Source: Tubulanus polymorphus
Lineage: Eukaryota > Nemertea > Palaeonemertea > Tubulaniformes > Tubulanidae
DNA length: 64,000 nucleotides
Assembly: GCF_964204645.1 (NCBI RefSeq)
Contig: NC_134030.1
Location: 18,171,110 to 18,235,109, forward strand
Direction: 5' to 3'
The notes below the pieces were generated by a model. The model was not told the origin of the DNA and did not search any database. It worked only from the letters and a program-made list of their open reading frames with translations. Within the stretch, counting starts at the first letter, position 1. Every line of letters begins with the position of its first letter. The translations under genes and the position numbers were made by a program. Shown in pieces: positions 34,341 through 47,060 of the stretch.

Positions 34341-34903
34341 TAGTACGCCACAATCCGAAACTTTACGGATGCAATTCTTTCCGAGTTGAAACTTGATGAA
34401 GTAATAGAAACATTCCGGAGGGAAAATGTAAGGATAACTATTCAATATAAGGACAATAAGCCCATCCATCCACATATATACATAGGCCTACCACTTACCA
34501 CCAGTGTCGAGTGCCGCCGCCGGCGGACGATACGTTGATGGATCTGGATGGATGGATCGTCGATATGGAGAAGATCCAGACCATATCGTCGCCCGGCACG
34601 TGCACCCACTCCCGGACGATCGTCTCCTGTTGATGGAAATGAATTGTGATATGTTAAGATCATTTTATTATTATAATGACTAATGACAGGCTAGGCAGCT
34701 TTACAAGCCTGAAGTAATGTCTTGTGACGTGTAATAAGGATGTAAACTAAGTGCTCTTCTGGCTCTGGTATTTCTCAATAACCGGGAGCAACATTTTTCC
34801 AGGCGCAGAGTCTAGGCCTACTCTCTCGAAGCGGTAACATAATTGGGCTCACAGCACAAGCGAGATAATGTGTTTTGCAGAATATTTTCATTATCTTATT
34901 CAG

Positions 34904-37900
34904 GTAACTCCAGCAGCTGTCGTAGCAATGCTCGACACTGACCTCACCTCCATGGGAGTAACAAGAATGGGCGATCGAGCACTCCTGAAAGTGAAATGTC
35001 GGCACTTTATATCATCAACTAGTGTTAATCGTCCAAGTGAGTAAATGGGAATTTACAATCATAAGTTGTAATAACGAGTACCAGTACTAAACCTATGCTT
35101 TAAATTTTTAGCTGTACCTATTCCGTCCTATGACATAGGCAAGGAGAGGAAAACTTTATTTACATCAAAAAAAAAGGATCCGAAAAACAAGTCGGCTATG
35201 ATGAAATAAACTTTCTTTTGTCTAGGCAATCCTGACTGTGTAAGTTATAGATTTTCATTCATATACCAGCAGTTCAGACATTGAAAAGTTAATAGGCCTA
35301 TTGTAAAGCTGTTTTGATTAAAAAATACCAAAGTAACTGTACATTGTATAACTCAAGTTAATAACTTGCTTTTGCAGAAGTTATCTTCGAATTATCACTA
35401 ATACGATCTGTTTCAATAATGATTTTATTTCATTGCTTCCAGATGGTTATTCCGCATGACAGGGAAAGTAGACTTAGCCTGATACAGTCAGGATTGGGCG
35501 AGAAAACATTGGAAATAGAAAAAGATTCAACATTCATAGAACTTCGAGGTAAATTGTTCGAAGTGTTTCCACAGTTGTCCACCGGTGGTGGTTTCGAGTT
35601 TCTTGCTGCCACGGCAAATAAAATGTTGGAGCTGCTTGACATTGAAAGCAGCTCCATCACACCGTATGCCTTGAAGAGCCTTGTGGCTCGAGGAAAAATC
35701 TATATTCGCCCCATACAAAGAGAGATATTGTCGCAAACTACTCCAAAGGTGAGTCAATGAACTATTTTCTGCTGTTCTTATAAATGATCTTAAGTATGAA
35801 TAAAATTTGTTTCTGGTTGTAGGCGGAATCAGTGAAAGAAAAGTGCTTGAAATGCGATCAGGAATTTCCACTCTCTTTGTTGAGGGAACACACTGAAAGC
35901 TGTGACGGGTATATATTTTTTCTTATTACAACGAACTTCACAGGACCAGAAAATCAGAACCCAGTTCCACAGTTGTGAGTTAAGATTTGACTCTGAGTTA
36001 AAACATTGAAAATGAACTAATTTTAACTCTAACTCACTACTGTGGAACCGGGTCCTGTTGGTTAAAACCAGTATAAAATAAATTTGTCTTACTTGGGTCG
36101 CAATTCTATATACATGTATGTTATCCGTATCTGATGAATTGATTTATTGTTTGTTATGATGAGGATTCCACTCTACAGATGAGAGGAATTAAATTTTTAA
36201 ATATTATTCTTAAATCGCTAGTTTGATCGATGATCTACCGAAGATTTCAAATGCTGCTGCTGCTGCTGTTGCTGCTGTTAAGAGGAGCATTTCGTCTGTA
36301 TGTATAGCTTGTAATACACACGTACATTGTAACAAGATGTTTCAGATTGCAGGCAATAACAGTTTATTATGTTTGTTGTATCTGCTGAATTAAAAAGTAC
36401 ACTCACTAAATATTTTATCAGTGATAAGTTTTCTATAATGGACCTAAGGATTATTATTATTATGGATTACAGACAAATGATGCAGAAACAAATCCTAAAC
36501 AAGTTCGGCCTAATTCAGCCTACAATTTCCACAGGTACGTTTCTTCAGCAGCTATATTCCACATTCGCTGTATATGGTGATGTTGATGTATGTTTTACAA
36601 TTCATCATCAGGTGTCAATACTACCTACCATACATGTAAATGTAAGATATTTAATGCATTATTAGTTTCATAAAAAGCCGAGATGATTGTCTTAAATGGC
36701 TTGCTTCTTCCCAGCATCCTGGACACACCCTCTGATTCTTGTACTAAATTAGCTTATATAAAATGCATAATTGGTTTTATTTTAGGCACCAGGAGTTTAT
36801 TGATCTTACTACCGATTTAGATATGATGTTTCCAGATGATGACAGTGATGCAGATTTGAATCAGGCAATTGCTAACAGCTTAGCCGAGGTGGTGGAACCA
36901 CAATTGAAAGAGGAACGGTAAGCCACGGTCGTAAACTTTTCACTGTCAACGTGAATTGTATTAAACTCAGGAAATTGAAAAACTATATTTTCTTGCATTA
37001 ACATTCATAGACAATTTCCTATCAGCTTTTCACGATGCCACATTCACACTTGTCATGGATAATCCAAATTTATTTTACAGTTACGGCATCATTATCTAAA
37101 AGAACAAAGGTAGTAGCATGGATATATTTTTGTTACCCAGTCTATATTCAGGTCTCTGCTTTTTATATGTCTATGTGTACTTTCTTAGGCTATCGGTGTG
37201 TAGATTTATTATATATGGTACATGTACATGCTTTCCTTCTCAATGGGGAACCCACAACACCAGCTATCTATGGAACGCGATTCACCCACCAGATGGCGAC
37301 AGGTCTTCCGTTCTCAAAATCAGTTCATTGAATTTCATTGAACTGAATTTTTAGACTCGCGAATCCGTATACTATGCAAATATGCAATAAATTCATTCTT
37401 TTACTTAGGTATCGGAAAGATAAGAGAAAAATTCATTCAGATTTAATTAATCGAAATGTGGAAGAAATTGAACGCGGACGACCAACTATCTACCAGCGAA
37501 CCTGGCGGATCCTCGCCTGCCATGAGTGGAATCCTCGATTGCCGCAGTAGCGGTGTGTGGGTGCCCCATACACTCTAACCCTAACCAAAAAAAGTATTTG
37601 TTAACATTCACAAAAGCGACTGTAACCAAGTTTAAATCACATCATTATGTTGCACTTCATTAAGGTCTTTTCAATTTATTTTCAAAGGTTAAATATAGAA
37701 TGAAATATTTTCACTTTAGGGATGGCCGTTCTCTTGAGGTTATCGTAAAAGACCACGCTGCCAAGGTAGTTGAACAAGATTCCGAAGAGACATTGAGTTT
37801 CACGTGTAGAAGAAAGTTTATCTTTAAAGATGCCGTTGCTAAGCTGAAGAGGACGAATTCTTCAAAACTAACCAAGCCTGTTCAAGTGACCTTCTTGGGA

Positions 37901-39531
37901 GAGGCTGGAATTGACAATGGTGGTCCTCGAAGGGAATTCCTGGAATTAGTCATTTCAGAGGCTGCTAGATCTCCGCTTCTTGTTGGGCCAGAAAATTCGA
38001 GATCACTGAGTCATGACTTGGTAGCTCTGGATAACAGATCTTTTTTTCATTTTGGCCAGTTAATAGCTTTGAACCTTATTCATGGCGGGGCTGGGGCCCG
38101 CTTTTTTAATTCATTAATTGCCAAAATTATCCTGTACGAGAAGTATGATGCCAAAACAATCGTTGTCGAAGAAGTGCCTGATGTCGATTTACGCAAAAAA
38201 CTACAACAGGTGTAGTATTCATTGATTTTTTTAGCCCATTTGTACTGAAGTCCTAGTGGGCTGTTGCATTCACTTTTTAACCCACTTGGGCTATTGCTAA
38301 TTCCTCGACCTGTAGCTTCCTAATGAGTTTCAAGCTCATTGATTTGTATATGTTTACCATGATGTTGAATATTGAATTGTCAAATTGTCAAGCATTTCAC
38401 AAAGTAGGCATGGTTTCCCTGGACTCTCAGTTCAAGAGTTTGTATTCGGGTTCATTATAAGACAGTACTAATACACTTTTGATTGTTTCAACTTTCTTTT
38501 GCAGCTAAATGAGATTTGTGACGAAGCTGAATTGGTGAAATTTGTAGATGAAAATCTAGAATGTCGCTTTGAAATGGGCTTTACAAAACCCTCTATTTTC
38601 ATAAAATTGTCCGACAAACAAAAGATAGTAGAGTATCTGGCCTTGAACTCCCTGGTTCACCGTTCAAAATCAGAGCTAAACCAACTTCTAGAAGGTTAGT
38701 ATTTTACAGTTTAGCAGTAGAATTTGCGAATGCAGCTATATTACATTTCGGTCTCAGCTTGGGTTTAAGGTTGTTTTCTGTTCACGCAGAGAGCTCGGTA
38801 CGATTCTGTTCATTAGGGCTACAATGTTTGAATTCTTGTACATCTTATGTTATGCAGGCATGTCGACTCTCGGAGTTCTGGATCTCATCCGCAAATTCCC
38901 CTCATCATTCGAAAAGGTCTTTAGTGGGGCTCCAAGTCCAATGTCCGTAGACTACATGACACAGTTATTTCATGTTGATTACTCCCCTCCTGGATCAAAT
39001 AAGAGGGTAGAAGAAGAACAAATTATCATGAATTGGACGTTCTTACTCGAAGAATCATTTGGTAGGTTTAAGCACCTCCTGGTGTTATCATTTATACATC
39101 TACAGTCAAAATCCATTTTAAGGCTGCTATTCTTTTTAATTTCACTTTTATTTTTCACAGAACAAACTTATGTAACAAAATTATTATTTCTCTCCATTCT
39201 GAACGTGATAATTGAAACAAACAATGAGTTATTTTCATTAAATTCTGTTACAGAAGGCAATATCAAGGAAAAAACAGATGTTGGCGAGATGACCCTGTCC
39301 TTGGAGGATATTCACATGATTGTCACAGGATCTTCTCAGAAACCAATAATAGGTTTCCACCACAAGCCTAGGATCGAGTTCAATCATAGTGGTGATGGAT
39401 ACTTAGTACATGCCAATACTTGTGCCATGGTAATAAGACTTCCAGTGAATAAAAAGATGCTTGAGGTTAAAAGTTTTGTCAAGGAGATAACATTTTGTAT
39501 ATACAATTCCCCGGGATTTGGATGTATATAA
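34904..39531 (+). CDS. HECT-type E3 ubiquitin ligase with SAM, Zn-finger and UIM modules
   Basis: Candidate exons: 34904-35036 (SAM-domain C-terminal half, DLTSMGVTRMGDRALL), 35443-35748, 35823-35908 (CLKC...H....C, a UBZ-like zinc finger), 36222-36297, 36473-36534, 36786-36917 (UIM: DLNQAIANSLAE), 37409-37552, 37720-38209, 38505-38694, 38858-39061 and 39254-39531. The HECT N-lobe has TFLGEAGIDNGGPRREF. The C-lobe has the catalytic Cys in ANTC before AMVIRLP, and ends PGFG. Phases agree from 35443 onward. The link from the SAM exon is out of phase, so an exon is missing from the model. Exon 37409-37552 reads TAG at 37548, just before its donor. Overall it resembles G2E3-like HECT proteins. 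It would transfer ubiquitin through the Cys; substrates are unknown. Confidence 0.75.
35950..36057. repeat. small palindromic MITE
   Basis: Arms CCAGTTCCACAGTTGTGAGTTA and its near complement ending CTGTGGAACCGGGTCCTG flank a short core. It lies inside a HECT-gene intron. Confidence 0.7.
37269..37284 (+). repeat. 16 bp copy of the element's terminal sequence inside the HECT gene
   Basis: TATGGAACGCGATTCA is identical to positions 4-19 of the 300 bp TIR and then diverges at once. It lies in a HECT-gene intron. Confidence 0.6.
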
Positions 39532-40149
39532 AATGATTTTATACATGCATTCATTTTAAATGGATATTCGAAGTAAATCAACATGAAATCCTCATGACAC
39601 ACATCCCATTTGTTTGTATGTTTTATTTACTATGTATTAAGTCGGATAATAGTCCTAGAATCTTTACCCTTTAAAGCTCAAAGCACCCTTTTTGTCAATA
39701 GCTAGTATGACGGTGGTCGGGAATTGGGCCTGATCCCTCACGAATATAAATTCCGTCCCCGCCCAGCATACTGGTTGTTGACTCTTAAAAGTGCCCCCTC
39801 TTGGAATTTATCAAAGGCAGGTGATGGGAAATGTGCCATCATACACTCACCTTTGATATATCCCTAGAGTGGGCCAGGCTTTAAAGGGTAACAGGTTCAA
39901 GGGAAAACCGGTCATTGAATTTGTCAGTCAAGGTTTCAGTTCAATCATATTGATATCGAAAGGCTTGTTGTGGATTGACAATTAACATTCCAGTTTATGA
40001 ACTTATGTTTTATTCATAAGACTACTTCGTTATTCATTTATTCAGTCCATTAAGTTTTTATATTTTTTGAACAAATAATACATAAAATTGGTGTTTCAGA
40101 TAAACGATTCAGCTGGTTTCTATCTATATACAGTCAAGTCTACAGTCGA
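39532..40149. other. spacer between the converging HECT and integrase genes
   Basis: No coding signal; two inverted phrases around 39680 and 39880 (CCTTTAAAG) suggest a further small repeat. Confidence 0.4.
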
Positions 40150-40459
40150 CAGTCAACTCCTCTTAATCCGTAGAAGTGGGACCTGGCAAAATCATACGGA
40201 TTAACTGAAAATACAGATTATTTGAAAATTCTCAGAATATTAATACCTGGCCTAGTATAGGCAGGAAATAGCTCTTAAGGGGTGTATTATTAATTTTTTC
40301 ACTTGTAAATTGATTACTTCAGCATTAATACGGATTATTTCATACGGATTAACTGAATAATTTATTAAGGATTTGAACAAGAAAAAACGGGACTTTGAAA
40401 TGACTACGGAATAATTAAAAATCCGGATTAATGGGATCCGGATTAAGAGGAGTTGACTG
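40150..40459. repeat. Tc1/pogo-type MITE, 310 bp
   Basis: The ends CAGTCAACTCCTCTTAATCCG and its reverse complement are perfect inverted repeats, and a second inverted CATACGGATTAACTGAA-like pair lies inside. Terminal CAGT and a TA at the right flank fit pogo/Tigger-derived MITEs. The left flank is GA, so a TA duplication is not clean. The right end lies 4 bp from the stop codon of the integrase gene. Confidence 0.75.
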
Positions 40460-40463
40460 TATA

Positions 40464-42132
40464 TTACAATAATAAATGCAGGAAAGCTTGTCGGATTTCA
40501 ATATAAGCATTTTTTCCTAAGTCATGTTCTGTTTCCATTGAACTTCTTGACAACTCTTGGAACACTGGTAGATCTGCTTCATCTATGGGACATGGAGTTA
40601 AGGGCACCATAACTCTCTCGTGATCATCCAAGTTAGCTGCCATTAGTTCCTAAATGAAAGAGAATATAATTGGCACACATCATTTTGAGCTCAAAACTTG
40701 TATTACCAATTTATACAGAATATGATTATAAATAAATTAACTGAAAAATTATTCTACTGAAAAAGTTGTGCATGTGTTTTTTTTTTCGCTTACCAAATGA
40801 TCACCAACAGGAGGGCTGCCTTGGTTTTCACCTCTTAACCATAATTGAAGCGGTGACTGACCCACTGTTCTGACCTTATGACATATCCAGGCATCAATAA
40901 AGCGATTAATGCTGTTTTGTAGGCGGGGTAGAAAAACCATGTGCAAAACATACAGGTCAACGTCATTGTCTGCTATCAGTAAACCTTCTTCTTCTAGTGA
41001 ATGAAATAAATTATAGAAGGTAGATGTGCAGAGAGAATACACATCGCGCCAAAGTCTTTCTATCCGTTGATTGTGGACACTGCAGCCAGTAATAAAATGC
41101 CCAGGGCCTCTGTCAGGATGTGCAATTATGTAATCAGCAATTAAGACATTTTCTCCACCGTGGTCTGATCTAACTTTCTGGGGTAGCCCATATCTTTCGA
41201 CTGCATTTTTGAAACTCCTAAAAACTGTATCTGCTCTATTGTTGTTGCTACATCTCATAAAGACAGGAATCCGAGAAAATCCATCAATTCCCCCATGAAT
41301 TACTATACGCCATCTGAAAATTCAATAAATGTTATCTTTCAATGATATTGTTCATACAATGTATTACTAATATCCATGTAACAATAATGCTTTCTTAATT
41401 ATTGTTTGAAATACACATGAACTTCTCGTCAAAGGCTAAATATCGTGAAATCATTTTGGATAGAATACTTCATTTTGATATTTTTCAAATACATCGAGGA
41501 AATATTAAGTGTAAGTGACAAAAATCTATACCTAATCAACTTATGATTGCCATCTACATGCCATATAAAATTTGGCCCTGGAACCCAATATTCTCTTCTC
41601 TTCAGTGTTTTCCGTTTCCTCTCATCGATTCCATCTGGGTCGACCCGTCTTAACGACTCCCTTATCCGGTCACGCTGAACTCTAAGGCCTAAACTTTGTA
41701 TGTGGCCAGCATGTAGCTTTTCTCCCCAATTAGGATGAATGGCTACAGCATCTGCCACGATGTCATCAAGAATATCATCTGCAAATAGAAAAATTATGCT
41801 TTATTTGCTAGTAAGAAATACAGTAGACTCCGCCTAAACCAGTACAGTTGGGACTTTAATTTTTTCCACCGAATTAGGCGTTTACCGGTTTAAAGAAATG
41901 CGAAAACCAATGTAGCTGTATTCAGATATCATAGGTGATTTACAAGACCTTACCCACCTGATAATTTATCTGACATATTAGAGACGCGAAGTCCAAATTC
42001 CATAACACGTTGAGCAATAGTTCTTTCACAAACATTGAACATAATGCCAATCTCTTTATAAGTGAATGTATGTAGAATAAGATATTCAAGACTTTGATAT
42101 GGTATCTCTCTTTTAGGTCTTCCACGAACCAT
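40464..42132 (-). CDS. DDE integrase/transposase of the 9.8 kb element
   Basis: Four exons with matching phases: 42132-41958 (phase 1), 41778-41532 (phase 2), 41313-40794 (phase 0) and 40649-40464, 375 residues, with no lesion found. The N-terminus has a helix-turn-helix look (TYKEIGIMFNVCERTIAQRV). The integrase core shows the triad Asp in WHVDGNHKL, Asp in VRSDHGGEN, and Glu in NQRIERLWRD about 45 residues later. It should cut and join the TIR ends as the element's transposase. The fold is that of retroviral-type and IS3-type integrases; similar proteins occur widely in fish and invertebrate genomes. It converges on the HECT gene. Confidence 0.85.
41815..41930. repeat. pogo-like MITE end fragment
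   Basis: TACAGTAGACTCCGCCTAAACCAG resembles pogo/Tigger termini. Only one end is clear. It lies in intron 1 of the integrase gene. Confidence 0.4.
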
Positions 42133-42195
42133 TGCTGAAATTTAATTATCTAGCATCAGATTAATAGGAAGAGAAGACATACGAGTATGACTAAA

Positions 42196-42622
42196 GGGAG
42201 CATCTCAAAATTTCGATAGTTACTTCAATTAGAATAACTGTCTAATTCTTTCTAACCCCCCACCCCACCCTTTCAAAGTTGGAACTATTGATTTTCTAAT
42301 GAGAAACCACAGACAAAGATAAAACATTCTAACGAGTGTATTTCGCAATTATCACAACTTTTAATTGAAAAATAAAATAGCAAAATTACAAGTGAAAAAC
42401 CTATTAAAGCCTAATAGACTTTTATAAACAAAATAAAATACATCTAAAATATCAACAGCATCTAAACGAGAGACGGTTCAATTCAATGTTATCTTTATTG
42501 CACCACAATAAATCGATAGTTCGGCAGTGGTGATGAATCCGCGGGAGGCCTTTACCCCCCCCCCCATCCCCTTCCGCGAGTTATTCTAATTGAAGTAACT
42601 ATCAACATTTTGAGATGCTCCC
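42196..42622. repeat. MITE with 44 bp terminal inverted repeats
   Basis: GGGAGCATCTCAAAAT continuing through TTACTTCAATTAGAATAACT at the left is mirrored at the right end (AGTTATTCTAATTGAAGTAA ... GATGCTCCC). TAA-like flanks would fit PIF/Harbinger MITEs, but the duplication is not exact. Confidence 0.75.
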
Positions 42623-43556
42623 TAACTGAATATAATCAAGCAATCTCATCTCATTATTGGCCATTGCCTCAAATTGTTGAGCAAGAAATAATTTCAATAT
42701 TATGACATACCAACTTCTCGTGGAACTGGATTTTTGCACTTGTCTATCAGTAAGACTCTGTCGCCAAGATTGTGGACTCCTAATTCCACAAGCTGTTCAT
42801 GAGAAATATGCTTTACGATATCAATATTTACCTACAACAAAATGGTTAAAAATAAAACAATACTTTTATCTAGCGGTAATATTATCATTTGAATTGGTAA
42901 TATCCCATGATCCAGGAACCCATACACTCTCTGATATTCGGACTACTACTACTACTACTACTTACATTTTCTTCTTGAAATCTTTCGATTAGATGGTGTA
43001 GATTAAGTTCTGAGAGTACGACATTCATTGTATTGGAATTTGCGCGGAATTTGCCATTTGAGCTCAGACCACTATTCCAAAATCTTCTATATCCTATAGT
43101 AAAAACAAGAAATTCAAACGTTTAGTTCACATATAAGCGCGTAAATTCAGGGGAAATCCTGCGTATGCCTCATAGGCCAGCATCTTAGCTACGCATTTAA
43201 GTGGTTTTCGCCCCATGTACCCAACCTAACTTTTGAAATAATCAAACCTTTAGAAAGGAGGGGTATCCCAGTACAGGTATGCCAGTACATCCGAGCCAAA
43301 TATCTAAGGGAATCCCCCACCGGGTTTGGTACCCTTACTCCAAGCAAAAAAAGTCCAGGGAATCCCTTATTTCATCATCAATCTGTCTCTCAGGACCAAT
43401 GGATTTCATACATATAACCGAAATTCGTTACCTATCCCATTTGCAGAATTATGGCAACATTTATGGAGGACCTCTTTTTCATTTTAGGTACCTAATTGTG
43501 GTCTGATGCCATTTGCTCAACAAGCAATGGGGAATGGACCATGGGGAATCCCTGAG
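42623..43556. other. element interior, no gene recognised
   Basis: Between the integrase promoter side and the right TIR. Contains a short ACT microsatellite near 42944 and no motif-bearing frame. Confidence 0.4.
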
Positions 43557-43856
43557 TGTTGCGTCGAAAAGAGCGATATGATTCAATTAAATTCTAACTT
43601 TATTGAATATATAATACCGTGGCGCCACCATACGGTGAACTATGGAACCTTCACGTAAATAAGCTACGTCGTTACAAACTACCCACGTCGCAGCGAAATA
43701 GATGCGATGAAAAGTAGACACGTCGCAAATATACTACGGTGCAGCAATTATCCTACGTCGGAGAAAATATACACCGACGCAAATATACTACGGCGCAGCA
43801 ATTATCCTACGTCGTAACAATGGTCATGTTTATTGCATGAATCGCGTTCCATAACT
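43557..43856 (-). repeat. right 300 bp terminal inverted repeat
   Basis: Exact reverse complement of 34041-34340 by direct reading over the full 300 bases. Confidence 0.95.
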
Positions 43857-43969
43857 TCTGTATATGGATTCTGACGGTGATGGTTCGAGGTACTATCATC
43901 ACCCCTCCCTTCCCATGATAGTAGACCGAGCTATGCCCGCCAATCTACGACCAAATTCGGTTTTTTGAA

Positions 43970-46900
43970 ATATTATACAGTGTAATTGTGTAACTGAATT
44001 TAAGCCTAGATGAAATACAGTATAACTGAATTATAGTGTAGATGAAATACAGTGTAACTGAAGCTAAGTGTATCAATTTAAATTCAATTTCAATTTCAAT
44101 TTATTTCAGAGTAAAGCGTAGCATTGTAGAGATTAAAAACAGTGAAACTGAATTGGTGTACCGTAGTTGAAATATAATTTGTAACTATATCGAGCAGAAA
44201 TACATTCAGTGGTGTACATGTAATTACTTTTTGCAAAATTATCAGTGGTATTTCTTTCATCCCTTAATCTTACATTGTATCACTGTATTTTGATTAAAAT
44301 ACAATGTAACGAGTTAACAGTTTAACTATATAACAATATATCTTAAGTTAAAAAATGTGCTTTTTATTTCATTTGAAACAGTTTTGTAAAACAAAAGATT
44401 TTTGGACTTAAGGACCACTTTGGACCACTTTCGGACTGGCCCCAAGCTGGTAAAGATGTGCTGCTAGAAATTGCTAATAATGTAACGTGATTATTTTATT
44501 CGCTTAAATAAAAAGAATTTATCTATAGAGATGTTCTTGTGTTAACTGCAGCTGGGGTAAAATGAAGTGAACAGCGTTTTCTGGTGGAGGATAAGTCACA
44601 AATTAAAAACAACCTACAATTTCTTTTAGAAATATTTTTTAGAGTTGATTCCATATTTTTCTGAGTTTAAAAAATGGATAAATATTCTAATATATAAAGC
44701 ATTAGTATTCAATTCTCAAATCAATTTGATGGATTCAAAAAATTTATAAATTTTATGCATGGTGGAGAATGGATTGATTTTAGTAGAAACCCGCAGTTTA
44801 TAGAGGGAAGATTGACATATGTAATTCACTGATCTCAGTGAAACGCGACACTTGGTTGTTCGGCCATTATTGTCTTACGTGACGCTGTACCATTCACCAC
44901 GAAGTTACCGCAGTGTTGGTTACACTAGAATCTTAGAGCGCCGCAGATCTCTCTGTGGAGACAACCTCACTGCCAGGACTGGGTGTAGATTGTACCATAG
45001 ATCTGTTTTACCACCGGTACGTATATCTTCACATCTAGAGGTGTTTGTTCATCTTCTGCAAAATCAGACAAAATATCTATACTTACCCTTTGTGAATATG
45101 TAAGATCAACTAAATACAAGATGTAACTTGATAAAGGTGAGTTATTGAGGTTTTAATTTCTACTGCATGTGTTAGAAATATCCTCTCTTCTAGAAAGCGC
45201 TGCTACAAACACTCTGAAAATGTCTTATTCCAGGTAATTGTCACAGACTAGTTTTAGAAGTAAAGGCTATCTTAACATGAAAGTGAAACTCTGCATGATC
45301 AGGATTAGAGGGCGGTGATGAAATATCAAAATATGTCTGTCACAGGGATGGACAGAGACTGCTCATCTATTGGTTAAACACATTAGAAATGAACTACATT
45401 GTACATTGTAGGTATTGTACATACTACAATGTTCTTGTATCGAGTCAAATCCTGACGGCAATTTTTTCAGATGAGCTCTTCTTTCCTCAGGATCTGGATG
45501 CTGCCAATACGAGCTGACGAAACCAACCCGACCGGATAGATAGGTGGTGAGTAGATGACCAGATCATAAAGTGTTATATGTATCGAGTAAGATTAAAAGT
45601 TCTAATGGTGATCGTTACGTTTTTATTTCAGATCCAGCTCTTCTTCCTCAGGACCTGATTGCTGTCAATCAGTGCTGACTAAACCAACGGATACTAAATT
45701 AGTTGACTTCACACCTTCCTCACTTCTTCGGGACCTGATTGCTGTCATACTGGGCGTATTAACTGCAGTTTAAATGTGCACGGTCCGATAGAAGATGACT
45801 CCCGTGGAAAAGATAATCCAGAAACTGCTCACATTAATTCGGTGAGCAGACATTTTAACTGTTTGTGGTATATAGGAAACACTTCATCAATGATACAACG
45901 CAACTATTTGACTAGGTTTAAATCACGTTTCAACCACGTTTTTCAAAACGGTTGTTTATTTGATTCCCAGAGAAGCTTCAACTGTTTTCAAACGCTTAAG
46001 TTTGTAGGGAGCCGAAAGTCAGGATATCACCTACCTGAAGATGAGCAAGGTTTACTAAACACAAGCCAACGCAAATCAAGGCGTCCAGTGAGAAGTACGG
46101 ATATTAGAACGTGTGGTTTTATAACGCGCTTTGTGTCAAACTAGTTTGTTTATCGGTATTTTCAATACAATTCAGGTGAATATATATTTTATTTCTTGTG
46201 TTTAGAGGTTACATTTCAAATTATGAGCTACCTCAAGTAATTTGAATAATAAGGTAGAAAAAAGAATTATAGAATTCAAGCTTTGAATTCCAGGAGGTTA
46301 AGATAAGAATGAAAATAATTCTGTTATACTAATATTTGAATTGTACACCATTCGACCAATAATGAAATTATATTTAACTAATATGAAGAAGTAAAAATTT
46401 TGTGCCAGAATTTTTATCGTCCTCCAAAAATATCGCAAGTACATGTAATAAATTGATAAATCTATAGTGTAATAAATCGATAATATATAAGCGATTGCAG
46501 TCAATGTAATTTATCACTGACTGCTGTAACTGCCATAAACCTGACGTTTAGTGATGTAGGTTGATTCTTACCAGTTGTTGCCACAACAACAAGTTATGAA
46601 ATAATCTTTGAGAAAGTCTTAACGAGTTATTTTTTGTTGAATTCAAACAGAATGAGACGTGTTTGTCTCCACTGTTTTAGGCAGTATTTTCAGTGACGAT
46701 TCCATTCGATCTTTCATCAAGGTCGACAATATACATAGTTTGTATCAGTATGCTATACTTTCAATAAAATCAGTTAATTATAATTATAAATGTTATCTAT
46801 CTTACTTTTCTGTGGATGAATTTGTTTCGAAGGATATACGTAAATAAAATGATGAATGCGAGCGGAATCAATCAGATCTGAACCTTGTCATCTTTAAGGT

Positions 46901-47060
46901 ACGCGGATTACAAAGATAAGTGGGGTTCGAACCTATTGTCGCCGGATCAGAGAACATATCTAGACTCGCATCTAGACTGGTTACCGGTCTCTATCTTCAA
47001 TTCCATATTGAATCGTAGACTGGTCGCCTGTCCAATTCTGCGCCACCTGCATTCGCAGTC
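43970..47060 (+). repeat. 2.9 kb block, copy 2
   Basis: Co-linear with 6100-8960. The frame matching 7693-8061 is at 45776-46144, again starting at GTG. The two differ at about six residues, with mostly replacement changes, which argues against selection on a protein. The 3' end repeats the CTGGTCGCCTGTCCAATTCT phrase twice (47011-47110), a small extra tandem copy absent from copy 1. Confidence 0.85.

Larger units (their letters stand above)
34041..43856. mobile_element. 9.8 kb element with 300 bp TIRs, HECT ligase and DDE integrase
   Basis: 34041-34340 and 43557-43856 are inverted repeats of equal length with no mismatch that I could find. Between them are only two recognisable genes, facing each other: a multi-exon HECT-type ubiquitin ligase (+) and a four-exon DDE integrase (-), plus small nested MITEs. 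This is the structure of a cut-and-paste DNA transposon whose transposase is of the retroviral-integrase/IS3-like type (related to groups such as IS3EU or Ginger; which one is not clear). No convincing target-site duplication is visible: the left flank ends CACTTACC and the right flank begins TCTGTATA. The element sits against the inverted receptor copy. Confidence 0.75.

Noticed and set aside
37560-37590. Telomere-like CTAACCCTAACC
   Set aside because: Only two units; no array.
41429-41530. C-terminal extension of the unspliced integrase exon 2
   Set aside because: A GTATAG donor at 41531 and the phase-matched exon at 41313 restore the conserved integrase core, so the extension is intron.
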